A stretch of DNA of 64,000 bases from JAJTFW01 sp903922455 (GTDB lineage: Bacteria > Bacteroidota > Bacteroidia > AKYH767-A > OLB10), in NCBI GenBank assembly GCA_943329665.2, contig CALQEU020000020.1:1-64000 (forward strand). The letters run 5' to 3'. Made by a program: the position numbers and the translations under genes. Under the pieces are notes generated by a model. It saw nothing but the letters and a program-made list of their open reading frames with translations, had not been told where the DNA came from and made no database searches. Below, piece by piece: positions 7,493-17,663 of the stretch. How positions within the stretch are numbered: position 1 is the first letter of the stretch; every line of letters starts with the position of its first letter.

Positions 7493-9747
7493 CCTCTAAA
7501 ATTAAATGTTAGTTTAGTAAACACTGATGTTCCCATTCCGACAGGTGTACCTGAGGAAGATTCACCACTATGTGCTCCTCCACCTGAAAGCGAACTTAGG
7601 TTGGTTACATTATATATATTCTTCAATCCACCTGTAATAGTGAGTCGATTTTTTATTAATTCTTGACGAACACTTACGTCCATCATTTTATAAGCATCAT
7701 TATTCAAACGATCGACAGAACCATCGGCATTTGCAATGAATATCGGTCGCTCACCATACATCTTCCAAAATACAGAAATTGTAGTTTTCGTTTTCTTGAT
7801 AGTATAATCGGCAGACGTTGTAAACTCAGGATACCAAGCGACATTCGGCTGTTCAACATCCCCTTCAAAAGTTCCCCATGTTCCAGTATAAGAAACTCCA
7901 GCTTGGAAAGTAAACTGATGATGAGCGAGTTTCGACTTAAAATCAATCCCTTTAGAAATGAATTTATCTAGATTCACGTAGGTGTACAACAAACTATTGA
8001 CATCATATTGGACAAGAGAAATCTTATTATGAATATTATTATAAAAAAATCCAGGTTCCACTGACAACACAAAATCACTCCATAACTTTTTATACTCAAC
8101 ACTTGCCATTACTTGCGTTGAAGTTTCCGCTTCTAAGTTCGGATTACCTTGAACGTTATGAATTCCATTGTCAACAAAATATAAATACTGCTCCTTTAAA
8201 GATGGGGCACGATATCCTTTACTCCATGAACTTCTCACGGCCCAAGTATTTCCAGAACGATACAAAACACTAATGGAAGGCACTAGTGGAGCATTATCAA
8301 ATTGAGAATTATAAATGGCTCTTACAGCAGGACGAATAACGAAATATTCAATGGGTTTAAAATCGATACTAACATATCCTGCTACATCAGTCATTCTATG
8401 TTTAGCACCATCAATTCTTTTTCCTTCTCCGACTTCATCATTCATATCTACTCCACTCAACAAACTCCATTTTGAATTGGGTCGGGCATAAGAATGTGTA
8501 GCTCTAAAAAACAATGCATTAAACTGAGTGGTATCATCATCTAACAAATCAGGCGTAAGTGATTCGGTCAAATTCACCATATTCTTTCTAAAAGTATTCT
8601 TTTCATACTTATACATAGAATAGGCCGCTAAAATATTTAAAGCTGATTCATTTTTAAATTTCTTTTCGAATGATAAAGAATTATTAATGCGAGTTGTATA
8701 AAAATACTGATCATTTGCATACGCGTAATAAGGAGTAATGAGCACATCAGCTTTGTCAATCATTTCTTCTTTAAAAAAAGAGGAATGCAAAGAAAGTTTA
8801 GCTGATTTAATTGTGTGCGTGATCTTAACATCACCTAAATACTGTTCACGCGGATTCCATAATTGTGATCGAGAATTCGCATTGTCCGGATCAAATCCAT
8901 CAAAATAATTACGAGCTCCGCTTAAGGAGACGGAAGTATTTTTAATATTCGCTCCTAGACTGATATCTGAATTATACTGACCCGTACTTTCATAATATCC
9001 AGCTGCGGAACCCATCCATTTATCGCTTTGATTTTTCTTAGAAATCAAATTGATGACACCACCCAATGCATCCGTACCATAAAGAACCGACATTGGACCT
9101 TTTACGATTTCTACTTTCTCGAGATTATTTAAATTGATTTGACCTAGATCTATATTTCCATTTTGACGACCAATCATGGGAATACCATCCATCAATATTT
9201 TAATGTGTTCGCCACCGGTTCCTTGAATACTCAAGCTACTTCCACCCACAGCAGGGTCATAGGCCACTCGCATATTTAACTCTTGCGATAATAAATCCTT
9301 AACCGTTACCGCGCCTCTCTTTTCAAAATCGGAAGTGCCAAGTACTTGCACTGCAACTACCGCATCTCTTTGATAAACGGCTACATGATTACCCGTTACA
9401 ACTACTTCTCCTAAACTAACTGGAATTTTAGTAAGCACAATATCTTGTAAACCGACCTTTTCATAAATGGTATCAATTCGCGTGGAAAACCCTGGATAAT
9501 TAATGCTTCGTACTAAAGGCAAATCAAAACCCAGCACCCACGCCTCTCCTTTTTGATTCGTGTGAACAACAGCCGCTTGCGCATCATTTGGAATAGAAGA
9601 AAATATCACCAAAGCACCATTCAAAATTTGGAAATCACTATTTCGCAACCGAACACTTTGGGCATTAGAATAATCCAAGTTTATGACTGTGAAAAGGAGT
9701 GCCACTGCTAGTACTTTATATAAGAGGTTAAATGAATAACTTATCAT
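7489..9747 (-). CDS. TonB-dependent outer-membrane receptor (HmuR-like)
   Basis: The 752-residue protein has a signal peptide (cleaved near NAQ-S, residue 30), a short N-terminal extension, a plug domain (about 115-240; ILMDGIPMIG, KVEIVKGPMSVLYGTDALGGVINLI) and a beta-barrel to the C-terminal phenylalanine-rich strand (TKLTFNFRG). Such receptors import substrates using TonB energy. The operon with two HmuY-like proteins suggests heme or an iron chelate as cargo. It is the first gene of the operon and its stop overlaps the next start. No clear Fur-like site was recognised upstream. Confidence 0.92.
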   Translation of the reverse strand: MISYSFNLLYKVLAVALLFTVINLDYSNAQSVRLRNSDFQILNGALVIFSSIPNDAQAAVVHTNQKGEAWVLGFDLPLVRSINYPGFSTRIDTIYEKVGLQDIVLTKIPVSLGEVVVTGNHVAVYQRDAVVAVQVLGTSDFEKRGAVTVKDLLSQELNMRVAYDPAVGGSSLSIQGTGGEHIKILMDGIPMIGRQNGNIDLGQINLNNLEKVEIVKGPMSVLYGTDALGGVINLISKKNQSDKWMGSAAGYYESTGQYNSDISLGANIKNTSVSLSGARNYFDGFDPDNANSRSQLWNPREQYLGDVKITHTIKSAKLSLHSSFFKEEMIDKADVLITPYYAYANDQYFYTTRINNSLSFEKKFKNESALNILAAYSMYKYEKNTFRKNMVNLTESLTPDLLDDDTTQFNALFFRATHSYARPNSKWSLLSGVDMNDEVGEGKRIDGAKHRMTDVAGYVSIDFKPIEYFVIRPAVRAIYNSQFDNAPLVPSISVLYRSGNTWAVRSSWSKGYRAPSLKEQYLYFVDNGIHNVQGNPNLEAETSTQVMASVEYKKLWSDFVLSVEPGFFYNNIHNKISLVQYDVNSLLYTYVNLDKFISKGIDFKSKLAHHQFTFQAGVSYTGTWGTFEGDVEQPNVAWYPEFTTSADYTIKKTKTTISVFWKMYGERPIFIANADGSVDRLNNDAYKMMDVSVRQELIKNRLTITGGLKNIYNVTNLSSLSGGGAHSGESSSGTPVGMGTSVFTKLTFNFRG

Positions 9748-10092
9748 GCGAGTGCAAAATTAGATGAGAGAGGGCTTACAACATGTGAAAATAAATTGAT
9801 GCATGTCATAAAAGATGTAATCTGACAATGCACTGACAAAGTGCGGCATTAGAAAAATACAATTTTCATGGGTTAAAAAAACCTTGTTAATCATTTGAAC
9901 GGGAGCTTTAAAAGGCTGAAACAGATAAATTGACCGATTCAACCCGAAAAAGCGAATGATAACAAAACTAATTCATACACTATTGTTAATTAAGATTTCA
10001 GAACCCTTGATGACTCATTTAAAAATAACTCAATTTTGTAGTGTATGTGATTTCAGTACAATATTCGCTAAACAAATTCGCTTAGATTAAAT
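9748..10092. other. Divergent intergenic region between the receptor operon and 10093
   Basis: This 345-bp region must hold the promoters of two divergent units. I see an imperfect small hairpin around 9826-9852 (AATGCACT...AGTGCGGCATT) and a minus-strand TAGTTTTG (9963-9970) that matches the -7 consensus but lies far from the receptor ATG and lacks a partner TTG. A 60-codon minus-strand frame here looks spurious. Confidence 0.4.
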
Positions 10093-10989
10093 ATGGAAAA
10101 TACGACTCGCCCATTCACAGAAGATATTAGAAAAACGCTTCGATCTTTAAATTTACAGTTAGAGAATTGGATGAATTCTCAGCAACCCATATCCTTATTA
10201 GAAAAAGATCTCATTAAAGAAAATTTGCGATCAATTTATCAATTAATAGATGAGTTATCTACTGATAAGAAATTCGATAGTGTATACTCAGAAATTCAAT
10301 CCCAAAAATTGGAAGCTGCTGGTGATTTTATCCAACAACCCAATATTAAAATTTCGGAAGAGGTAACGAATACAATTCGTAAAACGGAGGAGAGGATTGA
10401 AAATACTTATACTCCCATCACTGAAGTTCCAACGGTGACTAGTTCTTCACTCTACTCCTCTTCTATAGAAGAGATGATAGAAAATGCTACGGTTATAAAT
10501 TCAGTTGACAACACTGTGCTAAACAATGAACCTAAAGAAAGTGCAGAAGAAAAAGCAGTATCAAGCCCAAGTATTCATCATGCCATTGAAGAAAAAACCA
10601 TTGAAGCGCGTATTCAAGAAGTAAAAGCTGCGACACGATACGAGGAAATTCGAACCATTGGAAGTACTTACGCTCCAGGAGCATCGATTGGCGATAAAAT
10701 CAACAAATCACAAACCGATAAAAGTATCAGTGAAAAAATCAACACACAGCCCCTTGTTGATTTAAAATTAAGCATTGGTATAAACGAACGATTTGCGTTC
10801 ATCAATGAATTATTTAAAGGTGATCAACAACTTTATCATCAGAGTATTGACAAATTAAATTCGATGCAGGTTTATGAAGATGCCCAACATTTGATTCATC
10901 ATGAACTAATGCAAAAATTAAATTGGGACGAGAATAATTCCCGATTGCAAGAATTTAACAAACTCGTTAAAAGACGATTTAATTTTTAG
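10093..10989 (+). CDS. Conserved hypothetical protein
   Basis: The 298-residue product has no signal peptide or membrane segment. It has three parts: a helical N-terminus (1-75), a long acidic low-complexity middle rich in Glu, Thr and Ser (80-215), and a compact C-terminal segment (about 222-298) beginning LSIGINERFAFINELFKGD and ending KLVKRRFNF. The C-terminal segment looks like the conserved part of a Bacteroidota family of unknown function that I recall with the same SIGINERF...F motif. It is followed after 4 bases by the M28 peptidase gene, so the two form an operon. No role can be assigned. Confidence 0.75.
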   Translation: MENTTRPFTEDIRKTLRSLNLQLENWMNSQQPISLLEKDLIKENLRSIYQLIDELSTDKKFDSVYSEIQSQKLEAAGDFIQQPNIKISEEVTNTIRKTEERIENTYTPITEVPTVTSSSLYSSSIEEMIENATVINSVDNTVLNNEPKESAEEKAVSSPSIHHAIEEKTIEARIQEVKAATRYEEIRTIGSTYAPGASIGDKINKSQTDKSISEKINTQPLVDLKLSIGINERFAFINELFKGDQQLYHQSIDKLNSMQVYEDAQHLIHHELMQKLNWDENNSRLQEFNKLVKRRFNF

Positions 10990-10993
10990 AACA

Positions 10994-12247
10994 TTGAAAA
11001 AGTCGATTCTCTTACTGTTTCTTGCATTTCTTTTTACAGATGGAGTTCAATCGCAAGATAGTTTATACACTAGGCATCTTATTAAAACGCTAACCAGTGA
11101 AAATTTTCATGGAAGAGGCTATGTAAAAAAGGGAGATTATATTGCTGCGCAATTTATAAAAGAGGAATACATTAAAAACGGAATTAGCGAAATATTGTCC
11201 GCTGGATATTTTCAGAAATTCGACTTTCCAGTAAATACTTTTCCTTCAAATATGGATGTGAAAATTGATGAGAACACACTTTTACCGGGTGCCGATTTTA
11301 TTGTACACCCCGAAACACCATCTTGCAAAGGAAAATTTGAAGTCGTATATATTAATAAAAAGCGATCACTTTTTTCTGATACTGAATTAAAGAACAAATG
11401 GATTTTGCTGGACACTACCAAATTAGAAAACAACCTATCAAAAGAAGATTTTAAGGAATGGCTACACACAGAACAATTCATCAAAGGAATAATACAAGTC
11501 GTTCCTAAAAAACTAACATGGAGTGTTGGCACCTCTCAAGAAAAAATTCCGACCCTACTTATGCTGAAGTCCGCAAAGACTGATGATATCAAAACCATTC
11601 AAGTAAACATCAAAGCAAAATTCATAGCAAAACACACCACATCGAATGTTGTTGGCTTTATTGAAGGAAAAAGCAAGAAAGACTCTTTCTTAGTATTGAC
11701 TGCTCATTACGATCACTTAGGAAGAATGGGAAATACCGCTATTTTCCCAGGTGCGAATGACAATGCTTCAGGAATTTCTATGTTGTTACAGTTAGGAAAG
11801 CATTTTGCACAAAAAGAAAATCAATTAGAATACTCGTTGGTTTTAATTGCGTTTGCTGGAGAAGAAGCGGGACTCATTGGATCAAAATATTACACGGAAA
11901 ATCCATTGACTGAACTTTCTAAAATAAAATTCCTTCTAAACATGGATTTAATGGGGACAGGAGACGAAGGAATGGTGGTTGTAAATGCTACTGAATTTCC
12001 AAACGCATTCCAAAATTTGGACAGCATCAATAATCAATTTCACTACTTACCAAAAATTGGGAAGAGAGGAAAGGCGGCTAACAGTGATCATTATTGGTTT
12101 ACTGAAAAAGGGGTTTCATCTTTTTTTTGTTATACGTTAGGTGGTATTACGGCCTATCATGATATTTATGATATTGAAAAAACATTGCCGCTAACTAAAT
12201 TTGAATCAACACAGAAATTATTTATTTCTTTTTTACAAAGTTTTTGA
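10994..12247 (+). CDS. Secreted M28 family zinc metallopeptidase
   Basis: The 417-residue product has a signal peptide (cleaved near VQS-Q, residue 21) and an M28 domain with all expected metal and catalytic residues: H238 in TAHYDHLG, D256 in GANDNASG, E290/E291 in FAGEEAGLIGS, D318 in LNMDLMGTG and H389 in AYHDIYD. M28 enzymes are di-zinc amino- or carboxypeptidases; export to the periplasm or outside is predicted. The only start that gives a proper signal peptide is a TTG codon at 10994 (MKKSILLL), 4 bases after the upstream stop. A serial role in peptide use is plausible but not shown. Confidence 0.9.
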   Translation: MKKSILLLFLAFLFTDGVQSQDSLYTRHLIKTLTSENFHGRGYVKKGDYIAAQFIKEEYIKNGISEILSAGYFQKFDFPVNTFPSNMDVKIDENTLLPGADFIVHPETPSCKGKFEVVYINKKRSLFSDTELKNKWILLDTTKLENNLSKEDFKEWLHTEQFIKGIIQVVPKKLTWSVGTSQEKIPTLLMLKSAKTDDIKTIQVNIKAKFIAKHTTSNVVGFIEGKSKKDSFLVLTAHYDHLGRMGNTAIFPGANDNASGISMLLQLGKHFAQKENQLEYSLVLIAFAGEEAGLIGSKYYTENPLTELSKIKFLLNMDLMGTGDEGMVVVNATEFPNAFQNLDSINNQFHYLPKIGKRGKAANSDHYWFTEKGVSSFFCYTLGGITAYHDIYDIEKTLPLTKFESTQKLFISFLQSF

Positions 12248-12272
12248 ATTAAAGATCAGGTTTAATTGTCGA

Positions 12273-12463
12273 GCTGCGCTACGATAAATTTTCTCGCTAA
12301 CGGGCTGCGCTACGCCAAATTTTCTCGCTAATGGGCTACGCTACGCCAAATTTTCTCGCAACCCTCGGCAAGCTCAGGTTAAAAAGGCGCAGAGGCGCTA
12401 AGGCTGCGCTACGCCAAATTTTTTCGTAGAGACCGAAGAAGGCGCTACGATAAATTTTCTCGC
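12273..12463. repeat. Five copies of a GCTACG(CC/AT)AAATTTTCTCGC repeat
   Basis: Three adjacent copies have a 31-bp period (starting 12273, 12304, 12335: GCTGCGCTACG... with TTTTCTCGCTAA). Two more cores follow at about 12403 and 12439, after a GGCGCAGAGGCGCTAAGG stretch. The block lies between convergent genes and includes no reading frame. It may act as a transcription barrier or be a dispersed intergenic repeat. Confidence 0.85.
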
Positions 12464-12471
12464 TTAAAATT

Positions 12472-13176
12472 TTATTCGGTTTCTGTAATGCTCAACTGAT
12501 AACTCTCTTCGTCAAACCAAACCGTCACAAAATATTTTCCTAAAGGCAAGCCAGATTCTTTGGCTGAAAAGGGAACTGCATAGCGTCCTTCTTTCTGTAA
12601 TCCTTGTTGAAAACGTTTCACGACCTCACCGGATTCATTTGAAATCTCTAGCGTTACAAGCGAAGGATTCGAGAGCATGTATTGAATAGTTGTTCGTTCC
12701 TTATAAGGGTTCGGAGAGGCTTCGGCAATCACAATACTATGCGAATTTACTTTGGCTGAAATAATAGTTGAATGTACTATTATTCCTTCATTCATTGAAT
12801 ATTTCAATCGATAAAAATACTTAATATTTTCAGCAACATTTTTATCTTCGAAACAGAAAGTATTGTTTGCTCCACAAAACTTATTCCGATCAATGGTTGC
12901 GATGGTTACAAAATCGACAGACTTAGCAGCTCGTTGCAATTCAAAATTACGAATAGAACCTGAAAAATTTCCTGACCATTTACATTCAATACTTGCCGTA
13001 TAACTTTTTGCTTGAAAGGATAATAATTCGTTTTCAGGTTCGGGATCAGAAACAATAGAAAAAACATTTCCAATCACGGTTGACTGTGCTACTGCAAATG
13101 ATCCACCAAGAATTAAGAGTAAGCTTAAAATTCCAAGTTGAACTTTGCAGATTCCTTTTTGTAAGAAATTTATCAT
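12472..13176 (-). CDS. Small secreted protein with T9SS sorting domain
   Basis: The 234-residue product has an N-terminal signal segment (hydrophobic residues 11-30, cleavage near AVAQ-S). The middle (60-145) resembles a fibronectin III-like strand-rich fold (FELQRAAKSVDF...YFYRLKYSMNEG...IISAKV). The last 80 residues, from ASPNPYKERTTIQYML to the end, fit a type A T9SS sorting domain, although the usual YPNP is SPNP. It should be exported and attached at the cell surface. The neighbour upstream on the same strand is the 1470-residue T9SS protein, 66 bases away. Function of the mature part is unknown. Confidence 0.8.
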   Translation of the reverse strand: MINFLQKGICKVQLGILSLLLILGGSFAVAQSTVIGNVFSIVSDPEPENELLSFQAKSYTASIECKWSGNFSGSIRNFELQRAAKSVDFVTIATIDRNKFCGANNTFCFEDKNVAENIKYFYRLKYSMNEGIIVHSTIISAKVNSHSIVIAEASPNPYKERTTIQYMLSNPSLVTLEISNESGEVVKRFQQGLQKEGRYAVPFSAKESGLPLGKYFVTVWFDEESYQLSITETE

Positions 13177-13242
13177 TTAAATCCTCATTTTGCCTTGCAT
13201 ACGTACAGGCTAAAAAAACGTTTCGAATAAATAAAAATAAAT

Positions 13243-16200
13243 CTATTTACCGTTGATATGCAATACTTTAAGTCGCTCTATGAGTCCATCTATTTCAACG
13301 CTTACTGTATATAAACCTACCGAAACATCTTTAAAATGTGATGTAACATTTACTTGACAATTGCCGGATTTAAGCATTCCTAGATCTTCATGTGCTACTA
13401 CTTCACCCATTACATTAACGATTGTAATTTTTACAGATGAATTATTTTCTAAATTAAAAACGAGTTTAGAGTCGACGGTTAGAGGGTTCGGATAAAATTG
13501 AACATTGGATGAAATGGTAGGTTTCAATCGAGCATGAACCACCTCTGAGTAAGTGCTAGCACCGTTAAAATCCAATTGTTTAATTTGATAAAAATAATCT
13601 TCTTCCGCTTTTACATCCAAATCATCGAATGAATAATAATTCACTTGATTGCTGTTTCCCGCTCCATCTAACCAAGCAACAGATTCAAAACCTTTTGATA
13701 CAGGATTTAATTTTTGAACTTCAAATCCACTATTATTCACTTCATTTGCGGTTGACCAATGTAATTTCACGCGGTTAGCTAACGCTGAAGCGTATACCTC
13801 CAGCCACTGAACAGGCAGAGGGCTCGGAGCCTGAGCCGTTCCAAATTCAAAAATACCATTCATGTCATTCCTACGAACGGCAGTGACGGGAGAAACCACA
13901 CAAGTACCAGACCCTAACGACCAGGCACCTCCGTTACTTGTCATGATCGTCCAGCCATTTGCTGCATTTGTAAAACCGGTATTGTAAAGCGTCACATCAA
14001 AATTCCCTGAAGTGGGGCTATTGGATGCCACAAAGGTCCAGCGTCCATTATTTAATGCATTGGAAGAATACGTTAAACCACAATCAAGAACACCCAAGGG
14101 GCCCGGTAAAACACTGTATGGAACGAAGCTCGATTTTAAATTATCAATAAGGGTAGGATTGCTGGCATAAGCAAAATTAATGTTCGCTCTCTCATATCCT
14201 TTTGATACCTCTCCTACCGGAAAATCATAAGAGCCCAGATTATTTAGGTAACGTCTTAAAAAACCCTGGACAAAACTCAATGGACTCCCCGGACTAACGG
14301 CTGTGGGGGCCCGATTCAACACAATTACTTCGTAGAGCGGCGTGGTGATCAAATTTCCATTGGTCAACGTCAACGAACCATTCGTTCCTAAATGCATCAT
14401 AGAAGAAAGCGTCACCCCGGGTCCTGAATGATTGATTTGAAAATTATTCAGCGTATCTAGGCTATAATAAGATTGGGCAAGACTTCCGTTTAATTCCAAT
14501 GTTCCACCGGAAGGAAAATACTTGCCTAAATTGTTGAAATTACCTGCTACTTTATGGTATCTGCCATTGGCATTAAACCTGGAGGTTGCTGTACTATTAT
14601 TAAACACCCCTTTCATATCCACATTCTGAGAGGCCGTAACCATCCCGCCTGTTTTCGCAATCGTTACATTACCGAACCCATTTGAACCGGTAAGATTTCC
14701 ATTCAGTGTTTGATTAACGGCAGCATTCCCAAAATAGACAGTGGAAGAAGTGGCTGCAGCCAGGACGCCGAAATTGGTAAAGTTTTCACATACACTCAAC
14801 GTTTGTCCAGAAGGAATCGTAAGCACAGCACCCGGATTAATGAGCATCGATTTGCAGGTAGCTATTCCTGTCACCGTAGGTTGAATCACAATTCCACCAT
14901 TGATGATCGCGTCCCGGGAGCAAGTTGGAATAGGGCATCCGCCCCAATTGTCTTTTTTATACCAATCGACATCAATTCCACCCGACCATACAGAGCTAGT
15001 ACCGTTAGCCCCATAAAGAACAGGAGAAGTATTACTAAAAATAATATCGAAACCGGAAGTACTGTTTGAAAAATTACTTACCACCAATACATATTTTTCT
15101 CCGGCCACAACAGGAAGCCTGGTATTAAATGCGGTGCCAAAACCTGGGTATTGAGGCGGCGCGGTTAAATTAACAGCACTGTATAAACCGGTAAGCCCTA
15201 AGGGGCTATAATTGCAAGCGGTAGGTGTAGCACCCGTTGCAATCTGTGCGCACGTTACTGCCCCTGTACCCATCGTACGCCAAAGTGCAAAATCATAATC
15301 GGTGCCTGCAGTACTTGGTGCCCCAGGCCAATCTTTTGGTATAATTGAAAATTCTAAAAATCCATTCGCATTAATTGGTATTTCAAACCAAACAGAACCT
15401 CTCTCACCACTTAAAAGACAATTGGTTCCGCCGCCCTGAAAATCACAAATATTTCCAAATGACTGAAAGCCCGGATCACCAAAACTCATGGTGGTATCAC
15501 AAACAGGGAGAAAGGTTCCGCAGTCTTGTCCATTTGATAATTGAGGAAGCGGGGCAAGACCATCTAACGCCAAGACAGAAAAAGTACCGGTTAGGTTCGC
15601 ATTCCCATCCACCATGATATAATAATTTTGTCCCGGCACTAAACTAGTAACCAACATTTCCGAACTGTAATTAATGGTATTACCGCAAGGTGTAGCATTA
15701 TCATTACAACCAAACTGCAGCATCGATGCTCCGCATACTCCGGAGTAAAGAACTGCTTGCGGATTAGTAAGTGAACCCGGAATGATTCGCACGCGAAGTT
15801 GACCGGAGGCCGGTGCCGCAACAACAAACCAAACTGTATTGCTCACATTCGGTGTCACCCAGCAAGTAGGCACCGGAGGTTCACCTGAGCCACCCGAACA
15901 ATTATTGACGGATGATAAAGGAACACCAAGTATCAGTGGACTTGCATTGCAAGGTAAATCGTTAGGTGCTCCTCCACCAAAAGAAGTGATAGCTAAATTA
16001 TACGAAACATTTGTTGGTGGCGCCCAACTATCAATGACAATATAATAAACACCTGCCAATGGCAATACGACACTACCGGTTAATGTGCCGCTATTTGCAC
16101 CTCCACTACTACCGATACATGTACTGCCTGCAACTCCGGGGCAACCACTATACACCTGATAGCCGATAGAATTAGAACTTGCGCCGGATAACGTGATAGA

Positions 16201-17655
16201 AATACACTCTGCACCTGTAGAAGTAAATTTATAAACTTTATCCTCGCCTGATTCATACAATGTGGCACAAGAACCAATGCTTGCATTGGAATAGTCATTA
16301 CCCAAACAAGCGGTGCTTTCATTTATAATTGAGTAAGGAAAAGAGGCAATATTGATTGCATTGGCACACGTTGCACCGCTTAATAAGGTGGAGGGAGCTG
16401 AAATAACTATATCATATGGGTTACACGAAGGGGGCGCCCAGGAGTCAACAATGACATAATAGGTTTGACCAGCGATTACATTTGCGCAAAGTGATTTGCT
16501 ACCTGTTGAACTTTGCTCAAAAGCAATACAAGTGCTTCCAACAACCGAACAAGAAGAAGTAATTGGACACCCTCTATACAACATGATTCCTGTGTAGCTC
16601 CCACTCGACGTAATGCTAATGGTGATATTTCCGGAGGTGACCGGAGTGAAAACAAATACTTCATCTTCCCCGGAAAGATAACTTGTATTACCACAAATCA
16701 ATGTATTTGCAGCTGTTTGATCATTCACCTTTCCGCAAGTTGTTCGTCCGGAAGAAGCATAGGGCAATGCAGGTACGGCAACGACTCCGGTTCCCAGCGC
16801 ACAACCACCGACAGCTACCGGCGCTGAAATTGTAAGGTTAGAATAGGGATTGCAAGTTGGAGAAGGGAACACATCTAAAATAAGATAGTACGTCACACCT
16901 CCCGTTAAGCAGGCGACGATAGATTGAGATCCCGCCGCACTTTGAGAAACGGCCACACAACTTCCACCTTGTCCATTCAATGGGCATCCCTGATACAACA
17001 TCAAGCCATTCCAACTCCCGACAGAAGCAAGATTAATATTTACTGTACCCGTTGATGCGGGTGTGAAAACCCATACGCGATCCTCTCCACCTAAATAAAA
17101 AGTACTACCACAACCAATCGTGTTGCTGGCGGTAAGATCATTTCCGGAACCACATGTGGTGCCAGCACCGGAGGCATAGGGCAATGCCCCCACTAAAGTT
17201 ACTCCTCCACCCAGATTTCCGGGACAGGTTAACGCTGCCGAATATTTATAAACGAGCGTTCCAATATTATTCTGATTAGCACAATTATAAAGATTTACTA
17301 AGACGCGATAAGTACCTGTAGTAACACAAGGCCACGCTACATACGATTGAACACCGCAAAAATCATCGTTATATCCACCAGCCACCCCTACACCCGTATT
17401 GTCAAGGATTGAAATTTGTGTGTCGAAAGCGGAAGCACCACCATCGACTGTGCAAAAACTAAAATAGTACGTTTGGCCGGCGGTAGCATTAAAAGTGCGA
17501 TAGGTGCCGCCGTTCAGATTTGTGGTATTTACAGATTGCCATGCCAACCCAGGAGTGATAGCCCCCCCCGAAGATCCGCCGGTACATTGTGCCTTTGTGT
17601 GATGGTACACAAACACAGAAAGAAAAACAATACAAATGAATTTTATTGATTTCAT
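13243..17655 (-). CDS. Large multidomain T9SS cargo protein with repeated PPC-like modules
   Basis: The frame is open to an ATG at 17691, but that would overlap the upstream gene; the ATG at 17655 gives a typical signal peptide (MKSIKFICIVFLSVF...KAQ), so I use it (1470 residues). Three similar modules of about 130 residues (roughly 150-560) each contain TxCG.xND, GGEDxVxVFTP, LYxGCP and YYxIxDxxxPPxCNPY, resembling pre-peptidase C-terminal beta-sandwich domains. Further strand-rich modules follow, then a fibronectin-like segment (LPVQWLEVYA...KLHWSTANEVNNSGFEVQ) and a type A T9SS sorting domain (VQFYPNPLTVD to the end). No catalytic motif was recognised; an adhesin or structural surface protein is the likeliest class. 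Confidence 0.88.
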   Translation of the reverse strand: MKSIKFICIVFLSVFVYHHTKAQCTGGSSGGAITPGLAWQSVNTTNLNGGTYRTFNATAGQTYYFSFCTVDGGASAFDTQISILDNTGVGVAGGYNDDFCGVQSYVAWPCVTTGTYRVLVNLYNCANQNNIGTLVYKYSAALTCPGNLGGGVTLVGALPYASGAGTTCGSGNDLTASNTIGCGSTFYLGGEDRVWVFTPASTGTVNINLASVGSWNGLMLYQGCPLNGQGGSCVAVSQSAAGSQSIVACLTGGVTYYLILDVFPSPTCNPYSNLTISAPVAVGGCALGTGVVAVPALPYASSGRTTCGKVNDQTAANTLICGNTSYLSGEDEVFVFTPVTSGNITISITSSGSYTGIMLYRGCPITSSCSVVGSTCIAFEQSSTGSKSLCANVIAGQTYYVIVDSWAPPSCNPYDIVISAPSTLLSGATCANAINIASFPYSIINESTACLGNDYSNASIGSCATLYESGEDKVYKFTSTGAECISITLSGASSNSIGYQVYSGCPGVAGSTCIGSSGGANSGTLTGSVVLPLAGVYYIVIDSWAPPTNVSYNLAITSFGGGAPNDLPCNASPLILGVPLSSVNNCSGGSGEPPVPTCWVTPNVSNTVWFVVAAPASGQLRVRIIPGSLTNPQAVLYSGVCGASMLQFGCNDNATPCGNTINYSSEMLVTSLVPGQNYYIMVDGNANLTGTFSVLALDGLAPLPQLSNGQDCGTFLPVCDTTMSFGDPGFQSFGNICDFQGGGTNCLLSGERGSVWFEIPINANGFLEFSIIPKDWPGAPSTAGTDYDFALWRTMGTGAVTCAQIATGATPTACNYSPLGLTGLYSAVNLTAPPQYPGFGTAFNTRLPVVAGEKYVLVVSNFSNSTSGFDIIFSNTSPVLYGANGTSSVWSGGIDVDWYKKDNWGGCPIPTCSRDAIINGGIVIQPTVTGIATCKSMLINPGAVLTIPSGQTLSVCENFTNFGVLAAATSSTVYFGNAAVNQTLNGNLTGSNGFGNVTIAKTGGMVTASQNVDMKGVFNNSTATSRFNANGRYHKVAGNFNNLGKYFPSGGTLELNGSLAQSYYSLDTLNNFQINHSGPGVTLSSMMHLGTNGSLTLTNGNLITTPLYEVIVLNRAPTAVSPGSPLSFVQGFLRRYLNNLGSYDFPVGEVSKGYERANINFAYASNPTLIDNLKSSFVPYSVLPGPLGVLDCGLTYSSNALNNGRWTFVASNSPTSGNFDVTLYNTGFTNAANGWTIMTSNGGAWSLGSGTCVVSPVTAVRRNDMNGIFEFGTAQAPSPLPVQWLEVYASALANRVKLHWSTANEVNNSGFEVQKLNPVSKGFESVAWLDGAGNSNQVNYYSFDDLDVKAEEDYFYQIKQLDFNGASTYSEVVHARLKPTISSNVQFYPNPLTVDSKLVFNLENNSSVKITIVNVMGEVVAHEDLGMLKSGNCQVNVTSHFKDVSVGLYTVSVEIDGLIERLKVLHINGK

Positions 17656-17663
17656 AACTCCTT

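Noticed and set aside
9760..9942. 60-codon minus-strand frame in the receptor promoter region
   Set aside because: No family pattern, and it lies where the promoter of the receptor operon is needed.
17658..17663. Shine-Dalgarno AAGGAG deciding the start at 17655
   Set aside because: Only 2 bases separate it from the ATG, and this phylum makes little use of such sites; the signal peptide decides the start instead.
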